Source: Burkholderiaceae bacterium (lineage in GTDB: Bacteria; Pseudomonadota; Gammaproteobacteria; Burkholderiales; Burkholderiaceae_C). From it: a stretch of 39,604 bases of DNA. Numbering within the stretch: position 1 is the stretch's first letter; each line of letters begins with the position of its first letter. Made by a program: the position numbers and the translations under genes. Positions 25,204 to 33,516 of the stretch are shown in pieces. The DNA lies in the NCBI GenBank assembly GCA_913776825.1, contig CAJYPV010000029.1, positions 1 to 39,604 of the forward strand, given 5' to 3'. Under the pieces are notes generated by a model that searched no databases, was not told where the DNA came from, and saw only the letters and a program-made list of their open reading frames with translations.

Positions 25204-26715
25204 TTGTCCGCCGTCCTGCCTCCCGTCCCACCGGCCCTGCCCGCCCGACTGCCTGATCAGATGGGCCCCGCCCTGCTGCTGGCGGTGCTGCTGCATGTGC
25301 TGCTGGTGCTGGTGATCGGCAACTCTCCCGGCGGCCAGGCCAAGCCCGGCGAAGGCGTGTGGGGCTCGCTGAATGTGCGGCTGCAAAGTGACCGTCCGGA
25401 GCCAGGTTCCGGCGAGCCGGCCGAGATCGTCCCCGAGCGCGGCCCCGTCGGCACCGCGCAGCAGCCCCGTTATGGCGGCACGGTGCGGTCGGAGCCGGTG
25501 CCGGAAGCCCTCCGCCGCACGCCGGGCGCAGCGCGACAAGGCCAGTGGCGACAGCAAGCTGGCGATCAACTGATCGGCGACATCGCCCCCACGCCGCCCA
25601 CCCGCGCTGAAGCAACGCCCGCCGAGACCGCGCCCCAGCCTCCCACGCCGGACGCCAAGGCGACGCCATCGGCACGCCCGACCCCCACCGCCACGCTCAC
25701 CGCGCCGGCAAGTCCTGTCCCCAAACCGGCACCTCCGGCGCCCGACACGCCCACACCAGCGCCCGCGACGCCCACCGCCACCGTCACCGCGCCCTCGCCG
25801 CAACCGGCGCCCACGCCAGCGCCAGCGCCACCGGCGATCGACCCCGCACCGGCGCCGCCCGTTCCAGAACCCACACCGCTGACCCTGCCGGACACCAGCG
25901 CGCCCGCAGCCGCCCGTCTGACGACCACGCGAGACGGCCTGCAGCGCCTGCCCACCAACAGTCAGGCGCCGGCCCTGCAGGCACCCTCGACCGCGCTCAA
26001 TCTGCCCGAGCCGCCTCGTCCGACCTTGTCCGAAACCGCCGCTCCCAGCGTTCGCCGTATGGAGCGCGACGCCAGCGTGCGGCCCCGCGTGCCCACTGCC
26101 ACACCGCCTGACTTGACCGCACCACCCGATCTCCCGCCGCTGCCCCCCGCGCCTGCGCCAACGCCCGCGACGACCCCTCCGCCGACGCCCGCGCTGACAC
26201 CGCCCCCCTCACCGACCGCCGCGCCCTCCCCTGCGCCAACCCCGAGCACACAGCCACCGGCCTTGACGACGCCGCCATCGACTGCCTCGACGACCGCCAC
26301 GACGCCCACGCCCCAGCGTGGAACGCCCTCGCCATCGCCCAAGGTGGCGCCCACGCCGAGCGACCGCACGTCCCTCGATGGCTCCACCACGCCGACGACC
26401 ACGCAGCCGACGGTGGGCGCGCCGGATGCGGGATCGCGCGTCGGTGTCGACGTGGCCACGCCCGCCTCGACGCCGCCGAGTGCGCCGCGTCTCAATCTGG
26501 ATTTGCGGCCGTCGCGTGGGCCGTCGCTGCCGCGCGGCAATGCTTACGGGGTGATTCAGGCCGTGCCGACGCCGCCGAAGCCGGACGACAAGATGGCCAC
26601 GGAGATCAAGAAGGCGCAGCAGCAGGATTGCCGCAAGGCCTATTCGGATTCGGGTGTGCTGGCGGTGGTCCCGCTGGTGCGCGACACGGTGCGGGACAAG
26701 GGCTGTCGCTGGTAG
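25204..26715 (+). CDS. Pro/Thr/Ala-rich single-pass (TonB-like) membrane protein
   Basis: 503 residues from a TTG, or 484 from the ATG at 25261 just before the helix; no clear ribosome site decides. One hydrophobic helix (LLLAVLLHVLLVLVIG) lies near the N-terminus, followed by GEGVWGSLNVRLQSD, then about 350 residues dominated by Pro, Thr and Ala (PTPA, APTP repeats), and a short ordered end with two Cys: DCRKAYSDSGVLAVVPLVRD, then DKGCRW. The layout resembles TonB or other periplasm-spanning proteins, but the TonB C-terminal fold is not recognisable. Function unknown. Confidence 0.75.
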   Translation: MSAVLPPVPPALPARLPDQMGPALLLAVLLHVLLVLVIGNSPGGQAKPGEGVWGSLNVRLQSDRPEPGSGEPAEIVPERGPVGTAQQPRYGGTVRSEPVPEALRRTPGAARQGQWRQQAGDQLIGDIAPTPPTRAEATPAETAPQPPTPDAKATPSARPTPTATLTAPASPVPKPAPPAPDTPTPAPATPTATVTAPSPQPAPTPAPAPPAIDPAPAPPVPEPTPLTLPDTSAPAAARLTTTRDGLQRLPTNSQAPALQAPSTALNLPEPPRPTLSETAAPSVRRMERDASVRPRVPTATPPDLTAPPDLPPLPPAPAPTPATTPPPTPALTPPPSPTAAPSPAPTPSTQPPALTTPPSTASTTATTPTPQRGTPSPSPKVAPTPSDRTSLDGSTTPTTTQPTVGAPDAGSRVGVDVATPASTPPSAPRLNLDLRPSRGPSLPRGNAYGVIQAVPTPPKPDDKMATEIKKAQQQDCRKAYSDSGVLAVVPLVRDTVRDKGCRW

Positions 26716-26740
26716 CCGGCGCGTCGCGTCGAGCGATCGC

Positions 26741-27616
26741 TCAAAGCAAGGCGCTGTACCAGCGCAGGTCGAGCAGTCGGCGCGCGAGCTGATGGCTTCG
26801 CCCTTCCGCATCGGCCAGGTCATGCAGGACGGTGAAGTGATCGAAGCCGGGCAGCACCTCGCACACTGGCACGGCGCGCGCGCCCCAGGCGGTGCGGATC
26901 GCCTGCGTCTGCCGTTGGAATTCCTCGCTCTCCAGCCCGCCGACGACGGCATACAGCGGCGGCTCCGGCGCTTCCAGACGCACGGGGCTCAACCGCCGCG
27001 CGGTGGCGTCATCCAGCCGCAGGTCCTGCTGCAGGAAGGGCACGCGCGGCAGCGGGGTCAGGTCATGCACGCCCGACACGCTGAGCGCGCCTTTCACCAG
27101 GTGCCGCGGCAAGGCGACATTCACCGACTTCCAATCGCAGCCCAGCATCAATCCGGCGAGCTGTCCGCCGGCGGAATGGCCGACCACGATGATCCGCTGC
27201 GGATCGCCGCCGAAGTCCGCCACATGGCGCCACACCCAGGCCAGCGCCTGCGTGATCTGCAGCGGGATGCGGTCCATCGTCACCGAGGGGCAGAGGCTGT
27301 AGTTCGGCACCACGACGATGGCGCCCTCGTCGGTGAACACGGGCGCGAGGAACGAATGGTCGGATTTATCCAGCGAGCGCCAATAGCCGCCGTGCAGGAA
27401 CACCAGCACCGGCGCGGGCTCGTCGGTCTGGGTGAGAAAGAGGTCCAGCGTCTCGTCGGGATGGTCGCCATAGGGCACATCCAGATGCGAGCGCAGGTGC
27501 TCGCGGGCCAGCGCGGAGGCGCGCGCCCAGCGGTCCAGCAGGATGGCGCTCTCCGGCACTCGGGCGCGGTTGTCGTACTGGAGTTGCAACCACTCGGGGG
27601 TGGGACGTGCGCTCAT
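26741..27616 (-). CDS. Alpha/beta hydrolase (esterase/arylformamidase-like)
   Basis: 291 residues. The oxyanion motif HGGYW follows PVLVFL, the nucleophile Ser sits in VVGHSAGGQLAG, and the acid and base are probably in the VVGGLESEEF region and the C-terminal GFDHFTVLHDL. The HGGYW box and overall layout are those of kynurenine formamidase (KynB-like) and related BD-FAE esterases. Cytoplasmic, no signal peptide. No tryptophan catabolism genes are adjacent, so the substrate is open. It is divergent from the tRNA gene. Confidence 0.87.
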   Translation of the reverse strand: MSARPTPEWLQLQYDNRARVPESAILLDRWARASALAREHLRSHLDVPYGDHPDETLDLFLTQTDEPAPVLVFLHGGYWRSLDKSDHSFLAPVFTDEGAIVVVPNYSLCPSVTMDRIPLQITQALAWVWRHVADFGGDPQRIIVVGHSAGGQLAGLMLGCDWKSVNVALPRHLVKGALSVSGVHDLTPLPRVPFLQQDLRLDDATARRLSPVRLEAPEPPLYAVVGGLESEEFQRQTQAIRTAWGARAVPVCEVLPGFDHFTVLHDLADAEGRSHQLARRLLDLRWYSALL

Positions 27617-27664
27617 TCAAATCACTCCGAAGGGGGCGAGACGGTCAGGTGCGCAGCAATTCTC

Positions 27665-27673
27665 TGCTATAGT
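27665..27673 (+). promoter_or_regulatory. Extended -10 promoter of the tRNA gene
   Basis: TGC followed by TATAGT (27668-27673) forms an extended -10 element ending 12 bases before the mature tRNA 5' end, as expected for a short 5' leader. Confidence 0.55.
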
Positions 27674-27685
27674 CGCAGGCTTGTT

Positions 27686-27761
<76 letters not shown>

Positions 27762-27769
27762 ACAGATTC

Positions 27770-27798
27770 GGCCTCAGAGGGAAACCTCTGGGGCCTTT
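27770..27798 (+). terminator. Terminator of tRNA-Ala
   Basis: An 11-bp stem (27770-27780 with 27785-27795, one mismatch) with a gaaa loop, followed by TTT. Confidence 0.8.
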
Positions 27799-27884
27799 GT
27801 CGTTAAAGGGCTTTTTCCCATTCGTCTTCCCAGAAACCTTCCCAGAAGCGCTCCTCTCTACTGAGCCAATGGGACAATCGGGAC

Positions 27885-29573
27885 GTGACGAAGTTGCCGA
27901 AGAAGACCCCGTATCTGGTCACCAAGGGTGGCCGCCATTACTTCCGAATCGCCGTGCCGAAGGAGCTTCAGCAGGCGGTCGGCAAGAAGGAAGTGAGCCT
28001 CGCGCTGGGCGACCTCAACAAGGCTCAAGCCGAGGTCCAAGCTGCGCGGCTGGGCGCAGACTGGCAGGGGCGATTCCTCCGCCAGCGGCACGCTATGGGA
28101 ATCGCGCCCCTGCCCCCGGCGCCCGCCCCCATCGCCCAAGTCTCGCGAGTTGCGACGCACGAAGAGATTCAGGCGCTAGCCTCGATGCTGGGGCGCTCGT
28201 CCCTTGAGGCTGATGAGGAGATGCGTATCCTCGGCCCCATTGAAGCCGCCTGGGGGCCCGGGCAGGACCTTGGCGTTGCAGTTCCTAATGCAGTCGCAGG
28301 TCGCGACCTTGAGGGCATCGCAGAGCGGGCGGAGGATGCGCTGAGCATTCATGGCCTTGACCTGCCCGCTGATCCCGTGGAGCGCCGCCGCGCGCTGTAC
28401 ACGTTCGGGAAGGAGATGGCAAAGGCGCTCAAGGGCAAGCGCCTGCGTGACGAAGGCGAACTAGTCGAGACCCCCTCGGCCTTGCCGCTCCCCGCATCGC
28501 TATCCGGTCCTGACCCCTCCACCCTGCCGCCAGCAGAGAAGCCGGCAAGCGTCTTGCGCCTGCGCGATGTCTACGAGCTTTGGCGCACCAAGAGCAAAGC
28601 ACCCGCAGCAAAGACTTCCAATCGTGCTTTGGAGGTCGTCAACGCCTTCGAGGAAGCCTGCGGCAACCCTGTTCTGGTGAACGTGACACGTCAAGACGCA
28701 CAGAAGCTCCGCGAGTTCTACCTCGCCAAGGGCCTTCATCCCGTGACCGTCAAAGACCGCGTCGACTGGGTCCGCGTTCTGTTGAACTACGAGGTTGAGG
28801 AGCATGGGCGCCTCACGACGAATCCATGGCCTCGCGTGAAAGTCGAAGGTTCGTCGGAGTCGGCAACGGATCGTCGCGATACTCGCGAGGCCGAACTGAC
28901 TACCCTCTTCTCGCAGCCGCTATTCCAAACCTACGAGCTTCCCTCGGCGAAGAACGCCGCGCGCGACGCTGCGTACTGGGTGCCAATCATGGGAGCCCTT
29001 ACTGGCGCACGGATCACCGAGCTTGCGCAGCTTCTTACGGCTGACGTCTTTGAGAAAAACAAGGTCTGGGTCATCGCCTTCCGCGTGACCGACCCAAGTT
29101 GGCAACGGCTGAAAAACAAGCCGAGCAAGCGCGAGATTCCGGTCCATGCTGAACTGGTCCGCCTTGGCTTCCTTGACTACTGCAAGGCGATGCGAGATGC
29201 CGGACACATCCGCCTCTTCCCGATGGCGAAAGTGTCGGAGTTGAATGGTGCAGGCGGCGCTCTTTCGAGCTGGTTCTCAAAGCTGAAGACCGAGGCCGGC
29301 TGGGGCCGCGAGCACACCTTCCACTCCTTCCGCCACGGCGTGGAGACCATCCTCAAGCGCGCCAAGGAACCCAAGTCGCACATCGACCGATACACGGGCC
29401 ACGGCGGTAAGGACATCGCGGACCGCGACTACACCCACCTCCAAGCCGAGGACCTCGTGGAGACCGCATCGAAGGTGCTGGCGTCTGGGCTTAAGTTGCC
29501 CCGGGTGTTTCCAACCCACGAATGGGCTGCTCCCCCTGTGCCTCGATCCATCTTGCGGACCAAGACGAGCTGA
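27885..29573 (+). CDS. Tyrosine-type site-specific integrase (DUF6538-like N-terminus)
   Basis: 562 residues. N-terminal YLVTKGGRHYFRIAVPKELQQ resembles the DUF6538 module of element integrases; the middle (about 225-320) is the core-binding domain. The catalytic set is complete: Arg376 in TGARITEL, Lys in KNKPSKREIPVH, His480 and Arg483 in FHSFRHG, His506 in YTGHGG and Tyr516 in DRDYTHL. It starts with GTG at 27885. Placed directly downstream of tRNA-Ala(CGC) and reading away from it, it most probably drives integration and excision of the element to its right. Confidence 0.94.
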   Translation: MTKLPKKTPYLVTKGGRHYFRIAVPKELQQAVGKKEVSLALGDLNKAQAEVQAARLGADWQGRFLRQRHAMGIAPLPPAPAPIAQVSRVATHEEIQALASMLGRSSLEADEEMRILGPIEAAWGPGQDLGVAVPNAVAGRDLEGIAERAEDALSIHGLDLPADPVERRRALYTFGKEMAKALKGKRLRDEGELVETPSALPLPASLSGPDPSTLPPAEKPASVLRLRDVYELWRTKSKAPAAKTSNRALEVVNAFEEACGNPVLVNVTRQDAQKLREFYLAKGLHPVTVKDRVDWVRVLLNYEVEEHGRLTTNPWPRVKVEGSSESATDRRDTREAELTTLFSQPLFQTYELPSAKNAARDAAYWVPIMGALTGARITELAQLLTADVFEKNKVWVIAFRVTDPSWQRLKNKPSKREIPVHAELVRLGFLDYCKAMRDAGHIRLFPMAKVSELNGAGGALSSWFSKLKTEAGWGREHTFHSFRHGVETILKRAKEPKSHIDRYTGHGGKDIADRDYTHLQAEDLVETASKVLASGLKLPRVFPTHEWAAPPVPRSILRTKTS

Positions 29574-29625
29574 GGCCGAGAGAAAGAACGTGTGGGCAAA
29601 CAGTCCCGGCTCGCAGGCGCCCGCT

Positions 29626-29646
29626 GCGCCAGTATGGTTCTGGCGC
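29626..29646. terminator. Hairpin between convergent integrase and GrlR-like genes
   Basis: GCGCCAG (29626-29632) pairs perfectly with CTGGCGC (29640-29646) around a seven-base loop. It lies between two convergent genes; no long T-run. Confidence 0.5.
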
Positions 29647-29664
29647 GAGCAAGCCCTTCGGCAC

Positions 29665-29997
29665 TCAGAAGTTCAAGTCTGAGACCTTCTGCCCTTGAAT
29701 GTTGATGGCGCCCGGCAACCCTGCGGCAGAACCCGTGAGGGAGAAAGAGTTGCCGTCTACGGAACCGCTAAGCGCGAGCGTCAGTGCGCCCCCCGTTCCG
29801 AAGACGTTTATCGCGCCTTGCTGTACTGGCTTCACAGATACAGATGCAGTAATGCCAGCAGGCCCCTGGTTGATGGTTCCCGCATAGACGAATTGGCTGT
29901 CACTCCCTCGAATCGTCCCTGCGTCTATAACCACAATACCGCCCTCCCCAGGAAGCGGCCCTGCAAACGCGACTCGATAGAAACCTGATAGAGACAT
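29665..29997 (-). CDS. GrlR-like small regulatory-fold protein
   Basis: 110 residues. The ATG at 29997 was chosen for the strong GGAGGAAC ribosome site just upstream; a longer frame to 30165 has no support. The pattern SGFYRVAFAGPLPGEGGIVV, then GTIRGSDSQFVYAGTI, then NVFGTGGALTLALSGSV, is that of the GrlR family: a lipocalin-like barrel first known as the negative regulator of the LEE type III secretion locus, but widely found as an orphan. No GrlA or secretion genes are visible here. A perfect palindrome lies 19 bases upstream of its start. Family call moderate, function unknown. Confidence 0.72.
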   Translation of the reverse strand: MSLSGFYRVAFAGPLPGEGGIVVIDAGTIRGSDSQFVYAGTINQGPAGITASVSVKPVQQGAINVFGTGGALTLALSGSVDGNSFSLTGSAAGLPGAINIQGQKVSDLNF

Positions 29998-30015
29998 AGT
30001 TCCTCCCATATTTGG

Positions 30016-30031
30016 AGTAACGAGTGTTACT
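30016..30031. promoter_or_regulatory. Palindrome upstream of the GrlR-like gene
   Basis: AGTAAC (30016-30021) and GTTACT (30026-30031) are perfect inverted arms around gagt, in the 160-base divergent gap between the GrlR-like gene and the SRAP pseudogene. A second stem, GCTGCC/GGCAGC, is near 30072-30089. Confidence 0.45.
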
Positions 30032-30157
30032 GATCGGAACACCTTCGCGCTATAGGGTTTGCGCTGCCGCTGAGGGCAGCCCCCAACCATCCTTGCTCGT
30101 TCGAATCCCACGTGACGGGACTTGCCCCCGCGTCGGTTGCGACAACAGTGAACCACC

Positions 30158-30899
30158 ATGTGCAACCGGTATCACATGACGCCGAAGAACCACCTTGAGG
30201 TCTACATCCGGCGACACCTGTCCAAGCTATACCTGCCTGAAGCCTCTGTGAAGGCCTGCGTGGGACCCTTCGACACCGGCATGTTTCTCCGTTCGGACAG
30301 TGAGGGCGGGCTGCTCGGCGTCCTCGGACAGTGGGGTTTGATCAAACCAGGCGCACCGGCCCGCAAGGACATGATGGCGCCAAAGCCGGTGCCCGGGAAG
30401 AAGCCCCCAGCACCCCGAGCGAGGACAACCGACAACGCTCGCGCTGAGACCGTGGCGACCTCACCGACCTTCCGAGCCGCGTGGAACGAAGGCCGCCGCT
30501 GCTTGATCCCTGCGGAGTGGTACAGGAGCCGAACGCGAAACCGGCCGGAACATCTGGTGGCACATGCGGCGGGCCGATGGACTCCCATGGATGCTCGCGC
30601 GAATCTGGAACGAGTGGGTCGACCCAGAGACCGGCGAGCTGGTGCCGAGCTACAGCATGTTGAAGATCAACTGCGACGACCACCCGCTGCTGCGGCGGCT
30701 GCACAAGCCGGCCCCGAAGCTGCCGGGGGATGCGCACGATAAGCGGGCGGTGGTCCACGTCGAGCCAGGTGACTGGGAGGTTTGTTTGCTCGGTGGGAGC
30801 AAGCAGGCCGCGAGAGCCGTGCTTCGCACTCAGGCGCCCGCGTTCTACAGCCAAGACGATGCTGAAGGCACCGATTCCCTTTTGGCTAACCTGTTCTAG
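30158..30899 (+). pseudogene. SRAP (YedK/HMCES) family gene, frameshifted
   Basis: SRAP proteins cover abasic sites in single-stranded DNA by a thiazolidine bond through Cys2. The start MCNRY with Cys2 is intact, and the first frame reads normally to RRCLIPAEWY (about 30523). The family's continuation then moves frame twice: QEPN in the second frame, then ETGRNIWWHMRRADG onward in the third, through SMLKINCDDHPLLRRLHKP to the stop at 30899. Single-base losses near 30523 and near 30534 explain both shifts. Together the pieces make about 247 codons, a normal length. Either a recent pseudogene or sequence errors. Confidence 0.82.
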
Positions 30900-31036
30900 C
30901 TCCAGGTCGAAACTAGCGTCATCCGGTCAGCGACTTAAGCGGTTCGCAGCATCGTCCACGCGGAAATATAACTTGAGGGAACCGACCGAAAGCTGCCTCG
31001 CATCTGCGTTAGCTCGAACCCGAGATTAGTGAAAAT

Positions 31037-31738
31037 TTAGTCGGGCGGGCTCTCAGCGAACAAACGCTCAAGTTGATTTGCATATTCAGTGAGCAAACTG
31101 GATGTTTCTAATGACGACGTTGGCGAGCGGTCAAACGCCACTATTCCCCTCCGATGTGGGCTAACGACCCTGGGCGCATATCCAAGACCATCAGCGCGTG
31201 TAGCTAGTAAGGTCACAGCCCGGTCTGAGAGTAGTCTGCTCGCGTGCAGCACACCAGATTCCATTTCGTAGCGAGAGCCAAATGACTCCGTTGCATCAGA
31301 GACAGCCTCCAGAGAAACATTAGAGCGGATGGCTCGCATCGAAGAGGTTGCACCGTCATAGGCCACCTCGTACAAAGACTGATGCCCAGGCCCTTTATGC
31401 GCCTCGTCGATTTCATATATGCAGTTCTGAAGGGACCCCAGCAGAACCACGCTTGAAAACGAGAATACGTGATCGTGTATTTCCCATCCGGGCTCTTGTG
31501 CCCACTCGAACCTCTTATCCCACAGGTGCAAGCGCAGGGTCTCGCTTTCGCCGATTGGCCAACGGCAAGCGAAGAAGCCAAGTGGGTGACGCTGTGCAAC
31601 GATTGAGGAGTTACCTCCGCCCGCCAGGAATGCAGCTTCTGTACGCATCAGCGCAATGACATCCGTGGATAACTTGCGCGCCGACATACCCGAACGCAAA
31701 GAGGCGTAAATTTGCTGGGGCAACAACTGATAGTTCAT
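31037..31738 (-). CDS. Cupin-like protein of a two-gene operon
   Basis: 233 residues, no family recognised with certainty. The middle has GWEIHDHVFSFSSVVLLG (HxH followed by a Gly about 11 residues later) and, about 90 residues on, YEMESGVLHASRL, which match the spacing of cupin motifs 1 and 2 with three possible metal-binding His. No signal peptide or membrane helix. Its ATG overlaps the stop of the upstream membrane-protein gene by four bases, so the two products are made together and probably work together. Base composition is AT-richer than the chromosome, a sign of transfer. Confidence 0.7.
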   Translation of the reverse strand: MNYQLLPQQIYASLRSGMSARKLSTDVIALMRTEAAFLAGGGNSSIVAQRHPLGFFACRWPIGESETLRLHLWDKRFEWAQEPGWEIHDHVFSFSSVVLLGSLQNCIYEIDEAHKGPGHQSLYEVAYDGATSSMRAIRSNVSLEAVSDATESFGSRYEMESGVLHASRLLSDRAVTLLATRADGLGYAPRVVSPHRRGIVAFDRSPTSSLETSSLLTEYANQLERLFAESPPD

Positions 31739-32745
31739 CGGTATGGACGCTCAGGTCTAGTAATTATCTTCGCCGTTTTCTCAACCAACGGGAGATTTTG
31801 GGCCAAAGCCCCCATATTTGAAAGCGTCAGCAACAGTCCTTGAATGGACGCCACCAACTTCTCTTTAGAATCCGTGGGGTGCACTAGATCGAGCCTTCGA
31901 AGAGTATCTCTGGTGGAAGTGAAGTCGAAATGCACGCACTGTCCTTTCTGCGCATCAGCCTCCTTGTGGTACCACCCATAAAAGTGACCTCGGGCTACAA
32001 ATGCGACTGCTGCTTCCGCAATGGATTCCTGCGTGAGAACAGCTTCCGAATCTGAGATATCTGCTCTAAATGGGGTAAACGAACGCCTGAGATAGATAGA
32101 GATTTCCATACCAGGAAAACGTGACATGTAGGCGGCAACGTAAATCGTTGCAAGTACCTTAGCCTTAACCTCTTCTGCAGTAGGAACTTTCTTTTCCTGA
32201 GGGAGGAACCACGTCGCTTGCTCGTGATCCGCCACCCTATATGTTCCATTGGCAACTCTGTCGCGGTGCCCAACATAGGCTTCAACGGCAACACTATCTG
32301 TGGGGTCAATCAAGAACAGGCGGATTACCTTAGGCTGTCCCGACGTTCGCGCTGACTCAACTAAGATGGGCAGAACTGCGGATGAAACGAAACTAGCAGT
32401 ATTGCCCATGAATACGTAATTGCGTGTCCTGCGCGCGTTCCGTATCAGACGTTCGGTGATCTCGGTTGGCGGGACTTCGATTACTCGATCTCCTGGGTCT
32501 AGCCAATCGACGATCCACCTGTAGGTGAGCGCGAGTAAGACAATTGCTATAGCGCCCGCGATAAAATTTTCGATGATCGATTTTAGGATTGAGACTTGCT
32601 GTCTCCAGTTCTCCGATGATCCCTCGATCGACGAAGTCACTATCCCGTCCAGCCAATAAAGTGCCACGCAAGTCAATACCACCACTGCAATAAACCAATT
32701 GCGGTGATTCTTACTCTGCGGAAGGTCGTCAGTCGGTAGGCTCAT
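31735..32745 (-). CDS. Two-helix membrane protein with a cytoplasmic domain, PLD-like at best
   Basis: 336 residues. Two hydrophobic helices near the N-terminus (WFIAVVVLTCVALYWL at about 17-32 and FIAGAIAIVLLALTYRWI at about 60-78) leave a domain of about 250 residues on the cytoplasmic side. That domain contains NYVFMGNTASFVSSAVLPIL and KVIRLFLIDPTDSVAVEAY, an alternation of beta strands and helices like the non-catalytic PLD-like folds of some bacterial sensors; no HKD motif is visible. A GAAGG ribosome site precedes the ATG. First gene of an operon with the cupin-like gene. Function unknown; a membrane-anchored sensor or effector is a guess. Confidence 0.72.
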   Translation of the reverse strand: MSLPTDDLPQSKNHRNWFIAVVVLTCVALYWLDGIVTSSIEGSSENWRQQVSILKSIIENFIAGAIAIVLLALTYRWIVDWLDPGDRVIEVPPTEITERLIRNARRTRNYVFMGNTASFVSSAVLPILVESARTSGQPKVIRLFLIDPTDSVAVEAYVGHRDRVANGTYRVADHEQATWFLPQEKKVPTAEEVKAKVLATIYVAAYMSRFPGMEISIYLRRSFTPFRADISDSEAVLTQESIAEAAVAFVARGHFYGWYHKEADAQKGQCVHFDFTSTRDTLRRLDLVHPTDSKEKLVASIQGLLLTLSNMGALAQNLPLVEKTAKIITRPERPYR

Positions 32746-33124
32746 TGCACGCCTTCGTTCGGTTATTGCTTCGCATTCGTCTAGTTAGCGCCAGAGGGCC
32801 GACTTGCCAAGTCTAACGCCCGATACTGCTACGAACCGGAGCTTCACGTTGGCATGGCTCGACCGTCACAAACTCTTCGGCGAGGGCCTCCGCAAGGGCC
32901 TCGTCATCCAGCCTCAACGCCAACGCAGGGAACTGCGTGCGGGCCCGCATCAAGCGCCATCTCAACCGCCGCCCACCATCGACCCGCCGCCTCGCGCTGA
33001 GAATCGTTGCCCGGTGCGTTTTTCAGTCGGTCTTGAGCAGGTCCTTCGGTCTGCGTTGTTCTGGCATTTCGGCAACGAGCGCAGACTTGGAAGCCCACCG
33101 CCCGTTTCAGGCTGGAAGCGGACC
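32746..33124. other. Intergenic stretch with decayed coding traces
   Basis: 379 bases with no intact gene. The first 60 bases are the leader of the membrane-protein operon. On the minus strand 33098-32813 shows protein-like sequence in two frames: REAAGRWWAAVEMALDAG, then, after one extra base in the GGGCCC run at 32941-32946, RTQFPALALRLDDEALAEAL to a TAG at 32813. This looks like a frameshifted remnant of an unknown small gene. Confidence 0.4.
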
Positions 33125-33514
33125 TCAGCCGCTAGCGTACTGTGTCGCCTTTGGTGGCGTGCCAAGCCGCCGCCACTCGCTCAGCACCTTGCCCGCGGCC
33201 TTTCTGAATCTGGCGTCGTTGTTGTCCCCGCTCATGGCACGCAGCAGGGACACGTCCATCAACACCTTGGCGACGCGGAGCAGGCCCCGATGCTGTCCTA
33301 TGACCATCCACCGACTGCGGTACCTGGGGTCCATAGCCCAGACATCAGCGAGAAAGACGAAGTCCACGTACTCCTCAGTCTCTATATCCATCAGGATAGC
33401 GATGGACATGCCGTCCACGCGGGCGACTTGCTCGTTTGATTCGGACGATGACATAAACGCATCGTACTTCCGCCGGCTTCCTACGTCCGCAACCGCTGCA
33501 TAACGGCCGTTCAC
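33125..33514 (-). CDS. Hypothetical protein of the integrated element
   Basis: 129 residues from a GTG, or 109 from the ATG at 33454; no good ribosome site decides between them. Third codon positions are G/C-rich throughout, which supports real coding on this strand. The sequence has a mixed alpha/beta look (GMSIAILMDIETEEYVDFVF, then helical RWMVIGQHRGLLRVAKVLMD and a basic tail). No family recognised. Residues like TYTKFGNVNEF in another frame just upstream may be a lost N-terminus, so the gene itself may be truncated. Confidence 0.55.
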   Translation of the reverse strand: MNGRYAAVADVGSRRKYDAFMSSSESNEQVARVDGMSIAILMDIETEEYVDFVFLADVWAMDPRYRSRWMVIGQHRGLLRVAKVLMDVSLLRAMSGDNNDARFRKAAGKVLSEWRRLGTPPKATQYASG

Positions 33515-33516
33515 GG

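Noticed and set aside
29998..30157. T-arm-like string near 30100 (gttcgaatccca) as a tRNA remnant or attachment site
   Set aside because: It resembles a generic T-arm only and does not match the 3' part of tRNA-Ala(CGC), so it is not its partner repeat.
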